From Scatosoma sp045613545 (GTDB taxonomy: Bacteria > Bacillota > Clostridia > Christensenellales > Borkfalkiaceae), in NCBI GenBank assembly GCA_045613545.1, contig JAZLBD010000007.1, positions 5,496 to 69,495 of the forward strand: a stretch of 64,000 nt of DNA, written 5' to 3'. This document shows, one piece after another, positions 41,311-49,787 of this stretch. The stretch's first letter is position 1. Each line of letters opens with the position of its first letter. The position numbers were made by a program, and so were the translations under genes. The notes under the pieces are model-generated. The model ran no database searches and had not been told where the DNA came from. It was given only the letters and a program-made list of their open reading frames with translations.

Positions 41311-41675
41311 CCTAGCACCATCCAAACGCCTGCGACGAGCTGTAAAACCGCAAACACGATCGCGGTCGTTTTTTTGGGCAACACCGCAAGTAATTTCGCC
41401 CCTAAAAACCCGCCTATAAGCCCGCCGAACGCGACGGGAATCAGCACGGAAAAATCGTATAAACCTTTGAAAAAATAGAGCAAAAACGACAAAACAGATA
41501 CGGGTAAAATCACCAAAATGGCGGTGGCGTGCGACTGTTTTTCCGCCATTCCCATCTTCGATAAAAGGGGGACGGCTATCATACCTCCGCCTCCGCCGAA
41601 CAAACTGTTGGCACTACCGATCAAACTTCCGATCCCCGCTTTGGGGAGCCAAGCTCCGCTTTTTTGCTCTTCCAT
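41307..41675 (-). CDS. TauE/SafE-type permease, first half
   Basis: 122 residues, about four membrane helices. GIGSLIGSANSLFGGGGGMIAVPLL is the family repeat motif, divided here by the usual Gly-rich turn. GGAGGAAGGGG precedes ATG 41675. First gene of the two-gene unit. Clean start, stop and overlap argue for a natural split rather than a mutation. Confidence 0.75.
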   Translation of the reverse strand: MEEQKSGAWLPKAGIGSLIGSANSLFGGGGGMIAVPLLSKMGMAEKQSHATAILVILPVSVLSFLLYFFKGLYDFSVLIPVAFGGLIGGFLGAKLLAVLPKKTTAIVFAVLQLVAGVWMVLG

Positions 41676-41858
41676 CCCCTTCCTCCAACGGTAGTTTGGG
41701 TAATTTTTTCAAAATTATCAAACTTTTTCTTGTATTTTGCGTGAGAATTGCTTGCTTATAAATCGAATTTATATTACAATATTATATGCGTAAGATTTTA
41801 CGGCTCAAAACGTCTCCCAATCGGCGAGGCGAAAGAATTCTTAATTGAAGGTGTTATA

Positions 41859-44800
41859 ATGACGAACAACAAAAAATTCAGCAAAAGAAAATCCTTTGCT
41901 CTGATTTGCGCAACGCTCATGCTTTCCACGACGGTAGCAGGGCTCGTTTCTTGCGGAACGACGACTCCCGAAGTCGACGGCTCTGAAATCTCTACGGTGA
42001 AAAAAGACGACGCGCGCATCAGAAATAGCAAGTTTGAAATTTTCGACGATAACGACGGAAAAAATTTGATCATCACCGCTCCCTCCGGCTGGGCGAAAGC
42101 AAACGGCTCTTCCTCGGCAGGAAACGCCGTCTCTTCCAAAGCCGCTAGCGGGATCGTAAATACTTCCGTCGAAAACTGGGACACGTACACCGTTTCCAGC
42201 GGATTGCCTCACGCAACCGAAGAAGAAGCGGAAGAAAATTGGGACGAGCTTACTACGAGAGACAAGCTCGAATTCATCTTCAACTGGAAGAAAGAGAGTA
42301 GCGATAACGTCGTATACGATCTTCCTTTCTACGACAAAGAAGACGACTTTTTCCAATACAACGTCGACTTTGAGGATCTTCCCGACTGCGAAAACCCGTT
42401 GACCCACAACGGTGCAGACTACGACGGCGACGACACGAACGTGCTCATGATCCACAACACCTATTCGGACGCTTGGGGCACGGCACAAAAATATACGTCC
42501 TCTTCGACGATTACCTTGCAACCTGGTACGACTGCAAAATTCTCCGTTTGGGTAAAAACCACAAACCTCACGTACGGTACGGTCTCCGGCGAATCGCAAC
42601 CCGTCGTGGCGGACAGAGGCGCTTATATCGGCGTCACCAACACCATCGGCGATAAGACGCTTGAACAAGTACAAGTAAAAAATATCATCAGCGACGAATG
42701 GCGTCAATACACTTTCTACTTGACGGCAAGCGATTACGTGGAATCCTCGTTCAACCTCGTCCTCGGCTTAGGGCAAGGCGGGGGAAATAAGTGGGAATAC
42801 GTAGACGGCTACGCTTTCTTCGACGACGTAGAATGTTCGGTGTACGATTCCAAGGACATAGACGTCTCTAGCGCAAACGAAACGTTGACCGTGGGCATGT
42901 CGGACGACGAAAAGAAACTTTACGCCGACCAACACGACTACGCAACTTTCAAAACTTTCCACATCGACCATTCGAACACGAGCTTGCTTTCTTCGTTGAA
43001 TCCTTCTTTCGACGTTAAGCAAACGGAAGAAGAAAAGAACGGTATGGTCTTCACCTCCGGTATCGACGGAACGGAAGACTTGGCGCTCAGCGGGGTTTAC
43101 AACAAGACGCAATTCCTCGCTATCCAAGACGAAAAAGTGGCGCATTTTGCCGAGGAAGAATTGACGAAATACCCGTTTGACAACGCAAAATTCCTCGCTT
43201 TGGTAAGCAAATCGGGCGCGCCCTATACGGCGGATCTTCAAACGACCTTTACGATTGAGTCCGATTCCTACGTCTTCCTTTCGTTCTGGCTGAAAACCTC
43301 CGACCTTTCGGGCGGATTTACCGGCGTGGGCGTCAACTTGATCTGCGACAAGGGTCAAGATACGGAAGAAACGTTTACGATCTTTAATAACGTCACTTCG
43401 GACGCCGCCCCGGAAATCGAAGTAGATTTGCCCAACGGCGAAAAGGAAGAGGATTTGTTCGACGGTTGGCAACGTTGTTGCTTGCTCATCAAGAACGAAT
43501 CGGACGACGCGAGAAATTACCAGCTCTCGTTCACCTACGGCCCTACGGCGATCGCTACGACGACGAAAGACGGCTATCGTGACGGTATCGCGCTTTTTGC
43601 AAACTTCCAGAAAGCTGAACTTAACAAAGAACAATTTGAATACGTGGTGGCGTCCAACTTCGTGTACGTTTTGGACCTCTCCTCCGGGAACGTGAAAACT
43701 TCGGCAGAATTCGACTCCCCCGCATCCGTTCCCACGGACGCGATTGAAACGCAATTTGCTAACCTTAAAAACTACACCGGCGTGTACGGCGGTAGCAACT
43801 ACGTCGTTTGGGGTGGAGACTCTTGCGCGAAGAACGATTACGAATATGCAGGGCTTATTAACAGCGACTACGCTTCCGCTTATGCAACGACCTACGCGCA
43901 AAACCCCGGTCTTACCACCGCGATCTCCGACGTGCTTTCCACGGCAAAACAACCCCTCCTTATTTATAATAACGAGGATTTGTCTTACGGATACTTTGGC
44001 GCAAAACAAACGATTGCCGTGAACTCCTACGCTACCGTTGCGGTTCGCGTAAAAGCGAGCGCCGGCGCGATTGCAAACATTTATCTCATTGAAAACTCGG
44101 AAACGGGCTATAACGATCCCCTTTCGATTTCCGCGCCCAAGTACGTTTACTGGTACGATGAAAACGGCAACGTCTGTGCGGAAGACCCCACCTCCTCTTC
44201 GTTCGATAAGAAATTCGACGTAGCTTTCAAGCGCAACGCGCAAGGGCTTTACGAAGTAAACAAGAACTGGAAAGGGTACACGGCGGACATGGACGGTAAG
44301 CTGTATGCGAACCTCGATAACTACGAAGTAGACCCCGAAACGGGCAACTTGCTCGTCGGCAAAAACGGCGTGACGTACAACTACGATTCTTCCGTTTGGG
44401 AACACGCTGGAAACAACGGCATTGCGTTCTACGCGAAAGAAGTGAACGGAGAATACGAATACTACGCGTACGAATCGAAAGAGGCGAAAGACCGCGTGTA
44501 TAGTCTTTCTTCCGTATCGGCTTTGACCCCTCGCCACGACAACAGCGCAAAAACGAGCGTTCCGCTCGTCAAGACGATCGTAGGAACGGGCGAATGGACG
44601 GACGTTTACTTCTATATCCACACCGGCAACCAAGAAAAGAATTACCGCTTGGAATTCTGGAGCGGAAACCGTGAAGGAACGGAAAAATCCACAGCGGGAA
44701 GCTACGTGGCGTTTGAAATGATTTCTTGGTCGGTGGACGAGACCTCTTTCAACAACTTGCTCGCTGAAACGATAGAAACGTTGAAAGATCAAAACGGTTG

Positions 44801-45248
44801 GGTGACCGACGAGGCGTTCAAGGAAAACTACGCAAACTGCGCGTACTCCACCTTCTCGTTCTTCGATAGCAACAAATTCCTCCGCTACGACGAAACGATC
44901 GACAAAGAAGACGTAGGCAACTCCTACGACGATTACGATCCTACGATCCATACGGAAGGGCTCGTATACCTCGCTTACGGCGATTCCTTGTTCGTCGATT
45001 ACAGCAACGTCGAAGTGACGGTTGCCGTTGACGCGGACGTATCGGTAGACGTCGAAGACGATGATCACGAACACGAAACCACGACGGAAGACGGCATGAA
45101 CGTTTTGCTTTTCGCAACCTCCATCATCTTGGCAGGCGCATTGCTGCTTGCGGTCGTTAGCTTGATCGTGCAAAAGATCGTAAGAAAGAAACACAAAGCA
45201 AAAGCAGGCGTAAGAACCTACCGTAGACGCCCGCAAAAGAAAGATTAA
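41859..45248 (+). CDS. Giant lipoprotein with C-terminal membrane anchor
   Basis: 1129 residues. Start ATG 41859 (GAAGGTG upstream). Signal peptide with lipobox LVSC (Cys33). The extracellular body has several carbohydrate-binding-like beta-sandwich segments, each with a FSVWVKT- or FLSFWLKTSDLSGG-type strand followed by TFYLTASD or CCLLIKNE (about 215-350, 440-600, 730-800, 920-1000). The C-terminus has an Asp/His/Glu-rich stretch, one membrane helix (LLFATSIILAGALLLAVVSL, about 1083-1102) and a Lys/Arg tail. Same two-ended anchoring as the protein at 21.3-23.5 kb. A surface glycan-binding role is inferred. Confidence 0.75.
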   Translation: MTNNKKFSKRKSFALICATLMLSTTVAGLVSCGTTTPEVDGSEISTVKKDDARIRNSKFEIFDDNDGKNLIITAPSGWAKANGSSSAGNAVSSKAASGIVNTSVENWDTYTVSSGLPHATEEEAEENWDELTTRDKLEFIFNWKKESSDNVVYDLPFYDKEDDFFQYNVDFEDLPDCENPLTHNGADYDGDDTNVLMIHNTYSDAWGTAQKYTSSSTITLQPGTTAKFSVWVKTTNLTYGTVSGESQPVVADRGAYIGVTNTIGDKTLEQVQVKNIISDEWRQYTFYLTASDYVESSFNLVLGLGQGGGNKWEYVDGYAFFDDVECSVYDSKDIDVSSANETLTVGMSDDEKKLYADQHDYATFKTFHIDHSNTSLLSSLNPSFDVKQTEEEKNGMVFTSGIDGTEDLALSGVYNKTQFLAIQDEKVAHFAEEELTKYPFDNAKFLALVSKSGAPYTADLQTTFTIESDSYVFLSFWLKTSDLSGGFTGVGVNLICDKGQDTEETFTIFNNVTSDAAPEIEVDLPNGEKEEDLFDGWQRCCLLIKNESDDARNYQLSFTYGPTAIATTTKDGYRDGIALFANFQKAELNKEQFEYVVASNFVYVLDLSSGNVKTSAEFDSPASVPTDAIETQFANLKNYTGVYGGSNYVVWGGDSCAKNDYEYAGLINSDYASAYATTYAQNPGLTTAISDVLSTAKQPLLIYNNEDLSYGYFGAKQTIAVNSYATVAVRVKASAGAIANIYLIENSETGYNDPLSISAPKYVYWYDENGNVCAEDPTSSSFDKKFDVAFKRNAQGLYEVNKNWKGYTADMDGKLYANLDNYEVDPETGNLLVGKNGVTYNYDSSVWEHAGNNGIAFYAKEVNGEYEYYAYESKEAKDRVYSLSSVSALTPRHDNSAKTSVPLVKTIVGTGEWTDVYFYIHTGNQEKNYRLEFWSGNREGTEKSTAGSYVAFEMISWSVDETSFNNLLAETIETLKDQNGWVTDEAFKENYANCAYSTFSFFDSNKFLRYDETIDKEDVGNSYDDYDPTIHTEGLVYLAYGDSLFVDYSNVEVTVAVDADVSVDVEDDDHEHETTTEDGMNVLLFATSIILAGALLLAVVSLIVQKIVRKKHKAKAGVRTYRRRPQKKD

Positions 45249-45269
45249 GAGTTTTTAGGCTAAATCTTA

Positions 45270-45306
45270 TCCCCCGTCCTACGCGGTAGGACGGGGGATT
45301 TTTTCA
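45270..45306 (+). terminator. Terminator of the giant lipoprotein gene
   Basis: 12-bp stem CCCCCGTCCTAC/GTAGGACGGGGG with a T run. Confidence 0.88.
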
Positions 45307-45323
45307 ACGGATAAGGAGATTTT

Positions 45324-45932
45324 ATGAACGCTATATTTACCATTCGCGGAAAAACGATCGAAACCGATCGCCTCGTCTTGCGCCCCTTTTCCCCGTCCGA
45401 TTTAGACGACTTTTACGCCTACGCATCCGTCGAGGGAGTTGGCGAGCGAGCGGGTTGGCGCCACCACGAAAACAAAGAAAAGAGCCAAGAAATTTTGGAC
45501 AAGTTCATTCAAGAGGACAAAACGTTCGCCTTGTGTTTGAAAGAAAACCAAAAAGTAATCGGGTCGCTCGGCGTGGAACGGTACGGTTTGGAAAACGCTT
45601 TGACGGAGTTTATCCCCTATAAAGGTAGAGAGCTTGGGTTCGTGCTTTCCAAGGAGTATTGGGGACAAGGGCTTATGACGGATGCGGTCAGGGCGGTGAT
45701 GGAATACCTCTTTGAAACCCTCAATTTCGATTTCTTGCTTTGCGGACATTACGCGTTCAACGAAGCATCCAAGCGGGTGCAAGAAAAATGTGGATTCAAA
45801 CCCTATCGAAAGCTCGTATTCGACACACGCATGGGAACGAAAGAACCGGGAATCCTTAGCCTTGCGACCCACCCCGCAAAAAACATTTCCTTTCACTTTT
45901 CCCATCCGGAAACGTTGATTTACGAAAAATAA
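45324..45932 (+). CDS. GNAT acetyltransferase (RimJ/RimL-like)
   Basis: 202 residues from ATG 45324 (AAGGAG upstream). N-terminus ETDRLVLRPFSPSDLDDF, coenzyme A loop region GFVLSKEYWGQGLMTDAV (about 112-129), and C-terminal NEASKRVQEKCGFKP. This is the RimJ/L ribosomal-protein or small-molecule N-acetyltransferase type. Target unknown. It lies alone between two terminators. Confidence 0.85.
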   Translation: MNAIFTIRGKTIETDRLVLRPFSPSDLDDFYAYASVEGVGERAGWRHHENKEKSQEILDKFIQEDKTFALCLKENQKVIGSLGVERYGLENALTEFIPYKGRELGFVLSKEYWGQGLMTDAVRAVMEYLFETLNFDFLLCGHYAFNEASKRVQEKCGFKPYRKLVFDTRMGTKEPGILSLATHPAKNISFHFSHPETLIYEK

Positions 45933-45999
45933 GCACCCTCCCTAGGCCTTAGAAAAAGTTCCTAAGCGCTTTTAGTCGCAAAATCGTTGACGTTCAACA

Positions 46000-46036
46000 A
46001 AAAAAAGATAGCGAGAAATTCACTATCTTTTTTTTA
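46000..46036. terminator. Bidirectional terminator
   Basis: AAAAAAGATAG/CTATCTTTTTT stem between convergent genes. Confidence 0.75.
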
Positions 46037-46043
46037 TTGTTTT

Positions 46044-47330
46044 TTATAAGCGTATCCCTTTGGGCAGGTGATTTTTCAGCGTTCCGTTTACCGCTTTTCC
46101 CCAACCGACGGGGAAAGAATCCACCAAAACGAGCGTCCAGCCGTTTTCGCCGTCACATTCTATCGTTTCGCCGTGTAGATATTTTTCCACTCTTTTGTCC
46201 TCCGCTTGCAATCGAAGAACACGGCTACACTCCCCGTCTTTGAGCGCCATCGCAAGGGCGTGGCTTGGCGTTAGCCTACCGTTTTTTACTTCCCCCACCT
46301 TACAGCCGGCGCGGAGAATATGCAAGTTCTTCCAGTCGAATACTCTCTCTGGCAAAGCGTACACTACGCCGTCCTTTTCGAAGAGGCGCTCAAGGGAGAT
46401 TTGCAAGCAGTTCTTTTCAAACGCGCGTACGCACCGCAAGGTTGCCTCGTCGATTTTGCAAACTTTTTCTTTTATGTGACAATCCTCTTCGCTCGATTTT
46501 TCAAGTACGGCGACGAAATGCCCCTCCCCCTCTTCTTTATGGGGATAGATTTTATGCTGATGCACTAAGGTTGCATCCTCGTGCGAAAGCAAGAATTTTT
46601 CGATTTGATCTTCGTCCTCTTCCTTAGCGAACGTGCAAGTGGAATAGACGAGCCGACCGCCACGGCGGAGCATTTTCCAACCGCACTCTAAAATCTCTTT
46701 CCCTCTCTCGGCGCAAAGGGCGATATTTTCTTCGCTCCATTCCTCGATCGCTTCCTTTTCGTTCTTGCGGAACATCCCCTCGCCCGAACAGGGCGCGTCG
46801 ATTAAAATTTTATCAAAATACCCGTTTAGCCATTTGGCAAGTTCTTGGGGATATTCGTTCACGACGACGGCGTTCTTGATCCCCATTCGCTCGACGTTCG
46901 AGGACAAAATTTGCGCGCGCGGAAAAATCGGTTCGTTGAGTACGAGAAGTCCTTCGCCCTGTAAATCGCTCGCCATTTGCGTGCCTTTCCCTCCGGGCGC
47001 GGAGCAAAGATCAAGCACTTTTTCCCCCGGTTTGATTTCTAAAAAGGGAACGGCGGACATCGCGGACGGCTCTTGCGAATAGATAAGCCCCGCCACGTGG
47101 TGCAAACGTTTGCCCACCTTTTCCGCGCTCGTATAAAACCCGTCTTTCGCCCAAGGGATTTGCCGAAGGAGCAACGGGGAAATCTTTTTGTACTCGTCCA
47201 CCGAAATTTTGAGCCGATTAACGCGGAGTCCCTTATGAGGCGGAGCGTCGTACACAGCGAAAAATTCCTCCCATTCCTCTTTGGGAAGCTGTTTTTTCAT
47301 TCTTTCGATAAACCCGCTCGGTAGTTGCAT
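46044..47330 (-). CDS. RNA m5C methyltransferase (RsmF/NOP2 family)
   Basis: 428 residues. The SAM-binding core has VLDLCSAPGGKGTQMA (about 105-120), DAPCSGEGMFRK with the catalytic-site Cys (about 178-189), and YSTCTFAKEEDE with the second Cys (about 230-241). The C-terminal region (about 300-428) is the RsmF-type RNA-binding extension. Probably modifies 16S rRNA; the exact base is not readable. It follows the DnaQ-BRCT gene with no promoter between. Confidence 0.88.
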   Translation of the reverse strand: MQLPSGFIERMKKQLPKEEWEEFFAVYDAPPHKGLRVNRLKISVDEYKKISPLLLRQIPWAKDGFYTSAEKVGKRLHHVAGLIYSQEPSAMSAVPFLEIKPGEKVLDLCSAPGGKGTQMASDLQGEGLLVLNEPIFPRAQILSSNVERMGIKNAVVVNEYPQELAKWLNGYFDKILIDAPCSGEGMFRKNEKEAIEEWSEENIALCAERGKEILECGWKMLRRGGRLVYSTCTFAKEEDEDQIEKFLLSHEDATLVHQHKIYPHKEEGEGHFVAVLEKSSEEDCHIKEKVCKIDEATLRCVRAFEKNCLQISLERLFEKDGVVYALPERVFDWKNLHILRAGCKVGEVKNGRLTPSHALAMALKDGECSRVLRLQAEDKRVEKYLHGETIECDGENGWTLVLVDSFPVGWGKAVNGTLKNHLPKGIRL

Positions 47331-47334
47331 ATTT

Positions 47335-48297
47335 TTATCCTTTTAGCATTTTTTCAAACTCGGCGAGGGTCACGATGGTCGCGCCCACCTCTTGCGCTTT
47401 AACAAGCCGTCCGCCTTTTTCGTTCTCGCTTTGCACGTACAAATTACAAGTCTCCACCCGATAGGCAAAAAAACCGCCCTCTAAAAACATACGCTCGATT
47501 AACGGACGGATATTGGCTTCCATCTCGACTCCTCTGGACACGCTGACCATTTTCCCTTGCATCTTGCCGTATTTTCGTCTGTTTTTTCGCGCTTTTTCGA
47601 CAAAAGCGTGAAACTGCGCGTGCGCTCGTTCCTTTTCCTCTTTTCTTCGCGCCGATTCCATGATCGCGTTTTTGAGCGCCGTAGAAGTAAGTCCCGTGAT
47701 CTCGTAATTCTCGATTTTCCCAAGCTCGATCTCGTAGCGTTTTAACAATTCCTCAAGGCTACACCCCGCCTCGGCGCACATCGCCTCGGCGACTTTCATC
47801 GTCGCATACGCGTCGTCCACGGCACGATGCGCCGTAAACTCTACGCCCAGTTCTTCAGCAATCGAAGAAAGTCCGTATTGACGGGCGAACGAGCCTATTT
47901 TATTCATATACAAAAACTGCGTGTCCGCGAACGAAAACCGAAGCGAGGGCAGAGAAAAACGCTTGCTCTCTAAATTCAAATACTTCACGTCGTTCATGAC
48001 GGCATGCCCCACGACGAGCGTTTCGGGGTCCTGTAAAAGAGCGTAAATCTCTTTTGCTTTTTGGGGAAAGGTGGGATAATTTTTGAACGCCTCGTAGGAA
48101 TAGGGCAACACGAGCCCCTGCGTGCCTTTGCGGTCGGTCAAATGGAATCGGCCTTGCGGATTGAGTAAGATATCCTCTTTTTTAAGCACGCGAAAACGTT
48201 CGTCCGTCAGGCAATAGCCAAACGCACAAATTTTTGCCGTCGTCTTAAAAACGCTTGCACACTCGATGTCAAAAAATAAATACTGCATACCTTTCAT
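47335..48297 (-). CDS. DnaQ-family 3'-5' exonuclease with C-terminal BRCT domain
   Basis: 320 residues. DEDDh motifs: FFDIEC (about 7-12; Asp and Glu), HAVMNDVKYLN (about 100; Asp) and HRAVDDAYAT (about 155; His and Asp). A helical Lys-rich linker at about 215-245 leads to a BRCT-like domain (VSRGVEMEANIRPLIERM to FEKMLKG). It may proofread or trim DNA ends. The start is uncertain: ATG 48297 abuts a hairpin and has no ribosome site; ATG 48288 is the alternative. Confidence 0.82.
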   Translation of the reverse strand: MKGMQYLFFDIECASVFKTTAKICAFGYCLTDERFRVLKKEDILLNPQGRFHLTDRKGTQGLVLPYSYEAFKNYPTFPQKAKEIYALLQDPETLVVGHAVMNDVKYLNLESKRFSLPSLRFSFADTQFLYMNKIGSFARQYGLSSIAEELGVEFTAHRAVDDAYATMKVAEAMCAEAGCSLEELLKRYEIELGKIENYEITGLTSTALKNAIMESARRKEEKERAHAQFHAFVEKARKNRRKYGKMQGKMVSVSRGVEMEANIRPLIERMFLEGGFFAYRVETCNLYVQSENEKGGRLVKAQEVGATIVTLAEFEKMLKG

Positions 48298-48301
48298 ATA
48301 A

Positions 48302-48327
48302 AAGACCGCACGAGCAGGTGCGGTCTT
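48302..48327 (-). terminator. Terminator-like hairpin between serS and the exonuclease gene
   Basis: Perfect 10-bp stem AAGACCGCAC/GTGCGGTCTT followed by TTAT and the exonuclease ATG. The short T tract makes it a partial stop, so some read-through may express the downstream genes. Confidence 0.65.
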
Positions 48328-48334
48328 ACGTGTT

Positions 48335-49624
48335 TTACTTACTCGGGGAAATGACTTTCTTCCCACCCATATACGGCCAAAGCACTTCGGGGATACGTAC
48401 GCTTCCGTCTGCTTGTAAATGGTTCTCTACGAACGCAATGAGCATGCGAGGAGGCGCGACCACCGTGTTGTTTAAGGTGTGGGCAAGCTTGGTTTTGCCG
48501 TCGGTATCCTTGTAGCGGATAGCAAGACGGCGGGCTTGCGCATCCGTCAAATTGGAGCAAGACCCCACTTCGAAATATTTCTTTTGACGAGGGCTCCAAG
48601 CCTCCACGTCGCAACTTTTGTATTTGAGGTCGGCAAGATCCCCCGAACAGCAACCGAGCTGGCGAACGGGGATTTCCATCGAACGGAAAAGCTCGACGGT
48701 ATACGACCACAATTTTTCATACCACTCGTCGCTCTCTTCGGGACGACAAATGACGATCATTTCTTGCTTTTCAAATTGGTGGATACGATAAATCCCTCTC
48801 TCTTCAAGTCCGTGCGCCCCCTTTTCCTTTCTAAAGCAAGGGGAATAGCTCGTCATCGTAAGCGGAAGTTTGTTTCCGTCGATAATTTGTCCCATAAACC
48901 GACCGATCATAGAGTGTTCGCTCGTACCGATGAGATACAAATCCTCCCCCTCGATCTTATACATCATATTTTCCATCTCGTCAAAGCTCATAACCCCGGA
49001 CACGACGTCGCCGTGGATCATATAGGGAGGAATGACGTAGGTAAACCCTTTGTCGATCATAAAATCGCGCGCGTAGGAAAGCACGGCAGAGTGTAATCTT
49101 GCGATATCGCCCGTCAAATAATAAAAACCTTGCCCGGACGTTCTTCTTGCAGCGTCTACGTCCACGCCATCTAATTTTTCCAAAATATCGAGATGGTAAG
49201 GGATTTCAAAATCGGGGATTTTAGCCTCGCCAAAGCGAGCGAGCTCTACGTTTTCGCTATCGTCCTTGCCAACGGGAACGTCGTCGGCGATGATATTGGG
49301 AATCGCCATCATCTTTTTCTTGAGTAGCTTCTCGACTTCCGCGTTTTCCGTTTCAATCGCACTCAAACGTTCGGCGTTTGCCACGACTTTTGCTTTAATT
49401 TCTTCCGCCTCGTCTTTTTTGCCCGCTTTCATAAGCATACCCACTTCCTTGGAAAGGGTGTTTCTGCTCGCGCGGAGCGCGTCGCCCTCTGCGATCAGCG
49501 CGCGACGTTTGTTGTCAAGTTCCAATACTTCTTCCACGAGCGGAAGTTTATGGTCTTGGAATTTTTTTCGAATATTATCCTTTACGAGTGCAGGGTTGTT
49601 TCTCAAAAGGTTGATATCAATCAT
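48335..49624 (-). CDS. serS: Seryl-tRNA synthetase
   Basis: 429 residues, class II aminoacyl-tRNA synthetase. The N-terminal coiled-coil tRNA arm (residues about 30-105) is followed by motif 2 PCFRKEKGAHGLEERGIYRIHQFEKQE split around residue 265-290 and motif 3 TLNNTVVAPPRMLIAFVENH near 390. A TATAAT box (minus strand) lies upstream. No T-box leader: the 5' region is only about 45 nt. Confidence 0.96.
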   Translation of the reverse strand: MIDINLLRNNPALVKDNIRKKFQDHKLPLVEEVLELDNKRRALIAEGDALRASRNTLSKEVGMLMKAGKKDEAEEIKAKVVANAERLSAIETENAEVEKLLKKKMMAIPNIIADDVPVGKDDSENVELARFGEAKIPDFEIPYHLDILEKLDGVDVDAARRTSGQGFYYLTGDIARLHSAVLSYARDFMIDKGFTYVIPPYMIHGDVVSGVMSFDEMENMMYKIEGEDLYLIGTSEHSMIGRFMGQIIDGNKLPLTMTSYSPCFRKEKGAHGLEERGIYRIHQFEKQEMIVICRPEESDEWYEKLWSYTVELFRSMEIPVRQLGCCSGDLADLKYKSCDVEAWSPRQKKYFEVGSCSNLTDAQARRLAIRYKDTDGKTKLAHTLNNTVVAPPRMLIAFVENHLQADGSVRIPEVLWPYMGGKKVISPSK

Positions 49625-49787
49625 TTCTTGCCTCCCACGAATGACTTTGAATCTTCCTTATTATACTACTTTCCCTATCAAAAAGCAACTTTTTCGTGGG
49701 AAAGCTTTAATTTTCTTTTGAAAAACTTGTACTTTTTGTTCGTTTATGCTATAATAGTCTTACATTTTTCTCCACGGAGGTGAAATC

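Noticed and set aside
42768..45236. 822-codon open frame on the minus strand
   Set aside because: Lies wholly opposite the giant lipoprotein, which has signal peptide, repeated domains and ribosome site. The antisense frame is a codon-bias shadow with no start context.
49625..49680. T-box upstream of serS
   Set aside because: Promoter lies about 40 nt from the start; there is no room for a T-box.
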